Shown here piece after piece: positions 52,655-64,000 of a DNA stretch of 64,000 nt (position 1 is its first letter; the number at the start of each line of letters is the position of its first letter). The DNA is taken from assembly GCA_013350335.1 (NCBI GenBank), contig CM023537.1:14388884-14452883 (forward strand), read 5' to 3'. Made by a program: the position numbers and the translations under genes. Below the pieces are notes generated by a model. That model was not told the origin of the DNA, did no database searches, and was given only the letters and a program-made list of their open reading frames with translations. Source of the DNA: Chimonanthus salicifolius. Taxonomy: Eukaryota > Streptophyta > Magnoliopsida > Laurales > Calycanthaceae.

Positions 52655-52785
52655 AGAAGAGGGAGAGGGAGAAGGAGAGGGAGAGGAAGAGGGAGGGGAA
52701 ACCTGAGAGTGAGGGAGCCGGAGCCGGAGTCGGAACCGGAGAGGGAGAGGGAGAGGAAGAGGAAGAGGAAGAGGGAGGGAAAGCT
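52655..52785. repeat. Polypurine GAGAGG tract
   Basis: Imperfect GGGAGA/GGAAGA repeats with GGAGCCGGAG interruptions lie between the second gene and the right terminal repeat, in its presumed leader. The Arg/Glu-rich and Ser/Leu-rich frames here are repeat artefacts. Confidence 0.85.
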
Positions 52786-52860
52786 TCGGTTTAGGGTTTC
52801 GAAAGGGGAGGAGAGGCTAGGGCTTGATTCGATTGATGGAATCGATCGAATGAATCGCAG

Positions 52861-52870
52861 CTTATATATA
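52861..52870 (-). promoter_or_regulatory. Candidate TATA box of the second MULE gene
   Basis: TATATATAAG on the minus strand at the inner edge of the right terminal repeat, about 450 bp before the ATG at 52410. Confidence 0.5.
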
Positions 52871-53778
52871 CAAGTCGTCATTCGTTCGAATGAATCAATC
52901 CATTCATTCGAACGAATGACACCTTATATGGCATTAGTTCGAATGAATGAGTTGATTCATTCGAACGAATGACATTTAAGGTGTCATTCATTCGAATAAA
53001 TGGACTAATTCATTCGAACGAATGCCATTCGAGAGAAGGACTGTCATTTTTCAGTCTTCTCTGATACATTCGTTCGAATAAATCAGTCCATTCATTCGAA
53101 CGAATGACACCTTAAATGTCATTCGTTCGAATGAATCAATGAATTGACTAATTCATTCGAACGAATGCCATTCGAGAGAAGGACTGTCATTTTCCAGTCC
53201 TCTCTGATACATTCATTCGAATGAATCAGTCAATTCATTCGAATGAATGACACCTTAAATGTCATTCGTTCGAATGAATCAACCCATTCATTCGAACGAA
53301 TGGCATATAGACGTGCATTCATTCGAATGAATGAGTTGATTGATTCGAACGAATGACATTCGATCGAATGACTGTCATTTTCCAATCCCCTCTGATTCAT
53401 TCGTTCGAATGGATGGATGGATTCATTCGAACGAATGAATAGTTTATGCCCATTCATTCGAATGAATGGAATTTATACTGGGGAATTCGTTCGAATTTTC
53501 ATTCGAATGAATGGATTTTACATATGAGCATTCGTTCGAATGAGTCAAAATCTCGACAGGATGCATGTATTCATTCGAATGAATCCGAAATGAACTAGGA
53601 ATTCGTTCGAATGAATGAAAACAGAAGAGGTATGTGTCCATTCGTTCGAACGAATGGAGAAATGAGCTGAGTATTCGTTCGAACCAATGGGAACGCGGGG
53701 GCAAAATGGTAATTTGCCACCCGCACCTGGAAACGGGTGTGTAGAGGCAGAAAATCCGGGTATGTAAACGGACTGGCC
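52861..53778 (-). repeat. Right terminal inverted repeat with a TTCGAA palindrome array
   Basis: Inverted counterpart of 46732-47557, with the same order of palindromes, the ACTGTCATTTTCCAGTC segment in reverse, and the same outer end. Additional GGTTCGAATGAATGGG repeats extend inward to about 52560. The two arms differ by many substitutions and small indels, so the element is not recent. Confidence 0.88.
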
Positions 53779-53786
53779 TAAATATA

Positions 53787-54067
53787 TTCTTCTTCAACAC
53801 CAATATATATTTTTAATTGAAATATACTAAATTATAAAATAACTAACAATTTATAATTAAGTCAAACAAAATAGAACTAAAAAAACTAACTATAGATAAG
53901 TCGAACTTTTCAACACAAAAAGAGCTACTCTCCATTATTTTATAAGAAATTATTTTAAATCTACTATCTTGTTAAATTTTAATTTTAAAAATTTATTTGA
54001 TTTTGATATAGATGTTATAAAAATAAATAATAAGGTATGACGCTAACTTCTGATTTGATACTTGATC
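53787..54067. other. Intergenic AT-rich DNA right of the MULE
   Basis: Continues the unit sequence interrupted by the MULE (matches 15710-15986). No gene. Confidence 0.5.
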
Positions 54068-54424
54068 CAAGGGTAAAAATACGTATCGACTGATATATAT
54101 CGATCGTACAGATTAGATATCACTTGATATGATCGATATATATCTATCAAATATCCGCTGATATCATTAATATCGCCTGATATTAAAAAAAAATTAAAAA
54201 AATTCGGTACTTCATTCTGCAGATATATCGACCGATATTTGAAATATGATATCAGCTGATATTCTTCTTCTTTTTTCCATGTTTTATAAAAAAGGCCAAA
54301 AAAAAAAAGAAATTTCAAAAAAGAAAGAGAGGAGAGAGTGATATCAATCGATATCCAAGGTATCAGCCGACAAGACCTGATATCATTAAAACCGATATCA
54401 TTAAAATTCAATATTTACACCCCT
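54068..54424. mobile_element. CGATAT-rich MITE, unit 4
   Basis: Counterpart of 31670-32034 with both ends (AAGGGTAAAAAT, TTTACACCCCT). Flanking TTGATC/TTTGATC. Confidence 0.6.
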
Positions 54425-54764
54425 GATTTGATCATCTATTATAATAGATGGTATAATATCTATTATAATTGCTTTAAAAATAGTCTTCATTGTAATTTTC
54501 TAAATTTATTTAAACATATTTGTTTTTTAAAAACATGAGTGAATAAATTTGAAGGTCCTTATTTTAATTTTAGAAGGTTTATTTACTAATTTAATCATTC
54601 ATTTTTGTAATTTAATATTATAAAAAGGAAATTATATTGTAAAACAAATTTAAGAAATATATTATTTTTAGATAATATAATTTATTAATTTAAATGCAAC
54701 TTTTTATTAAATAAAAACATATCGCAACAAAAGTCAGCGCTTCGAATCCAAACACAAATTTTCC

Positions 54765-56045
54765 CTTCTCTTTGCGAATAAGCGGAAGTAAACGAGTGTA
54801 TCGATTCATGGTGGATTGGTAGATCTCGTTAATGTATGCTACATTAATTATATTATTTAAATAATAAAATTTCTTGTAAAACTTTAAAGTTATTTTTTAA
54901 GTACTGTATATTTTCAAAATTTCTCAAATTGAATATCCGGAACTAATTACTGATAACCTGATAAAAATACTTTAAGACTTCAAGGTCTTTTGACACTCCC
55001 AAATACTTAAAACAGAGTGTTTTACAAATAAGGGTATCGCTGGGCTGTGCCGAAAACACATTTGGGAGTGTCAAAAGACCTTGAAGTGCTTAAAGTATTT
55101 TTATCAGGTTATCGTAATTAGTTCGGATATATTCAATTTGAGAAATTTTGAAAATACACAGTGCTTAAAAAATAATGTTAAAGTTTTAAAGGAAAGATAA
55201 AACTTTAACGGTATTTTTTAAGCACTGTATATTTTCAAAATTTCTCAAATTGAATATCCGGACTAATTATAATAACCTGATAAAAAAAATTTAAAATTTT
55301 AAGGTCTTTTAATACTCTCAAATATGTTTTCGGCATAGCTAAGAGATATCCTTATTTGTAAAATACTCTGTTTTAAGCATTTATGAGTGTCAAAAGACCT
55401 TGATGTCTTAAAGTATTTTTATCAGGTTATCGTAATTAGTGCGGATATTTAATTTGAGAAATTTTGAAAATACACAGTGCTTAAAAAATAATGTTAAAGT
55501 TTTAAAGGAAAGATAAAACTTTAACGTTATTTTTTAATCACTGTCTATTTTCAAAATTTCTCAAATTAAATATCCGAACTAATTATAATAACATGATAAA
55601 AATACTTTAAGACTTTAAGGTCTTTTGACAATCCCAAATGTGTTTTCAGCACAGCCGAAGGATATCCTTATTCGTAAAACACTTTGTTTTAAGCATTTGG
55701 GAGTATCAAAAGACCTTTAAGTCTTAAAGTATTTTTATCAGCTTATCGTAATTAGTTTGGATATTCAATTTGAAAAATTTTAAAAATACACAGTATTTAA
55801 AAAATAACTTTAAAATTTTTTTTATTTAGTTACTGTTGCATAAATCAACAGAATATCAACAGAATCAATCAATCGATTCATAGCTGATTGATGCTATCAA
55901 TCGATCGGATATTTTATGATCAATCTCTTTCGCTCGTGGGATTGATTGATCGAAGCATTCAGTCGATTCCAAGTAGAAGGGCAAAATAGTAATTCTTACT
56001 TAAAATCTAAAATTGGGTGATGATAGAATAGTGCTATGCCCTGCC
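54765..56045. mobile_element. 1.28-kb MULE-like foldback element just upstream of OPR-D
   Basis: Direct repeat ATTTTCC at 54758-54764 and 56046-56052 brackets an insertion absent from units 2 and 3. The body has three of the ~300-bp foldback modules (54870-55815). The right end carries AATCGATTGATC-type repeats and, reversed, GGCAGGGCATAGCACTATTC followed by AATTACTATTTTGCCC, reminiscent of the MULE end AAATTACCGTTTTGCCC. A matching left end is not clear, so it may be truncated. Confidence 0.6.
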
Positions 56046-56069
56046 ATTTTCCAAAGGCAAAAAATCATT

Positions 56070-56767
56070 GGCGAGTGACCACAGGGCTGACGACCGTTTG
56101 ATATTCCAGCAACCACTTAACAAAGTTATTAAATCCATCATTGGCGAGTGACCTCAGGGCTGACAACCGTTTGATATTGCAGCAACCAATTAACCCACTT
56201 AACAAAGTTATTAAATCCATCACTGGCGAGTGATGATCTCAGGGCTGCCGACCGTTTGATATTCCAGCAACCACTTAACAAAGTTATTAAATCCATCATT
56301 GGCGAGTGACCTCAGGGCTGACGACCGTTTGATATTCCAGCAACCAATTAACCCACTTAACAAAGTTATTAAATCCATCACTGGCGAGTGATGATCTCAG
56401 GGCTGCCGACCGTTTGATATTCCAGCAGCCACTTAACAAAGTTATTAAATCCATCATTGGCGAGTGACCTCAGGGCTGACGACCGTTTGATATTCCAGCA
56501 ACCACTTACCCCACTTAACAAAGTTATTAAATCCATCACTGGCGAGTGATGATCTCAGGGCTGCCGACCGTTTGATATTCCAGCAGCCACTTAACAAAGT
56601 TATTAAATCCATCATTGGCGAGTGACCTCAGGGTTGACGACCGTTTGATATTCCAGCAACCACTTACCCCACTTAACAAAGTTATTAAATCCATCACTGG
56701 CGAGTGATGATCTCAGGGCTGCCGAGCTGTTTGATATTCCAGCAACCACTTAACGAAGTTATTAAAT
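56070..56767. repeat. Minisatellite of nine monomers in the OPR-D promoter (158-bp dimer)
   Basis: GGCGAGTGA starts monomers at 56070, 56143, 56225, 56301, 56383, 56459, 56541, 56617 and 56699. After the first, spacing alternates 82/76, and two subtypes alternate (GACCTCAGGGCTGACGACC and TGATGATCTCAGGGCTGCC). Units 2 and 3 have one monomer at the same place. Confidence 0.95.
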
Positions 56768-56771
56768 CCTG

Positions 56772-56786
56772 TGACGTGATTTGACC
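56772..56786 (+). promoter_or_regulatory. TGACGTGA plus TTGACC upstream of OPR-D
   Basis: Same pair as in OPR-B (TGACGTGA 56772-56779, TTGACC 56781-56786), directly after the minisatellite and about 150 bp before the start codon. Confidence 0.4.
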
Positions 56787-56936
56787 GAAGGAGTGAAAGA
56801 GAAACGGCCGACCATTGAATTTCTTCCCCAAACATTGCGGAGCTCTGTTGGCTGTTTGATAGATTGCAATAAATAATACCATACCATTTTTATTTCGTCG
56901 AAGAAGGCAAACACAATAGGAGAGAGAAGCTGTGAA

Positions 56937-64000
<7,064 letters not shown>

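Larger units (their letters stand above)
46732..53778. mobile_element. 7,047-bp Mutator-like element (MULE) with two convergent decayed genes
   Basis: Ends GGCCATCCATTTACACACCC and, on the other strand, GGCCAGTCCGTTTACATACC start long inverted repeats that also share TTTTCTGCCTCTACACAC, GTGCGGGTGGCAAATTACC and TTTTGCCCCC. The 8-bp duplication TAAATATA lies at 46724-46731 and 53779-53786; units 2 and 3 have the uninterrupted site (near 15705). Cargo: a FAR1/MULE-type transposase on + (48335-50524) and a second gene on - (50925-52410). Both are broken, so this copy cannot move itself. It sits between the GDSL fragment and OPR-D, inserted after unit 4 separated. Confidence 0.92.

Noticed and set aside
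52444..52972. Arg/Glu-rich (+) and Ser/Leu-rich (-) open frames
   Set aside because: Both are translations of the polypurine tract in the MULE.

Overview
The window is nuclear DNA of a flowering plant, probably a eudicot; I could not fix the species. Evidence: split genes with GT..AG introns, AT-rich intergenic DNA, plant-type OPR and GDSL lipase genes, and nested plant transposons (Mutator-like/MULE elements, L1-type LINEs, a tRNA-derived SINE, MITEs). Most long open frames here are not genes; real coding sequence lies in short exons.

Layout: four head-to-tail copies of one segment of about 15 kb. Unit 1 is about 1-11038, unit 2 about 11039-26144, unit 3 about 26145-41190, and unit 4 runs from about 41191 past the window end. 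Each unit carries a 5' fragment of a secreted GDSL esterase/lipase gene followed by a 12-oxophytodienoate reductase gene of the cytosolic OPR1/OPR2 type, all on the + strand. OPR copy A (unit 1) has lost exons 1-2 and is fused to a GDSL exon. Copies B (16779-24270) and C (32588-40152) have complete five-exon reading frames of 366 and 367 residues with all splice sites. Copy D (from 56937) has exons 1-4 here; exon 5 lies beyond the window. No GDSL copy is whole: units 1-3 lost the promoter, exon 1 and most of exon 2 to a MULE-related foldback element, and unit 4 keeps exons 1-2 but has a nonsense codon and a frameshift in exon 3. No later GDSL exon is visible in any unit.

Repeats and transposons: OPR intron 4 of every unit holds an old LINE with a second LINE nested in it (17-bp target duplication), and intron 4 of units 1-3 holds a SINE, so these insertions predate the duplications. 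Later events differ between units: a 191-bp triplication in unit 2, a CGATAT-rich element in unit 3, and in unit 4 a 7,047-bp MULE (46732-53778), a 1.28-kb MULE-like element and a nine-monomer minisatellite directly upstream of OPR-D. Shared deletions give conflicting trees for the units, so they have exchanged sequence by unequal crossing-over or gene conversion.

Most notable system: the 7-kb MULE of unit 4. It has long terminal inverted repeats packed with 16-bp palindromes built on TTCGAA, a TATA box at the inner edge of each repeat, and two convergently arranged decayed genes: a FAR1/MULE-type transposase, and a second gene resembling the putative plant transposon protein family. Smaller relatives in the same window share its GGCC ends and A+T-rich 8-bp target sites, and carry foldback repeats of about 300 bp.
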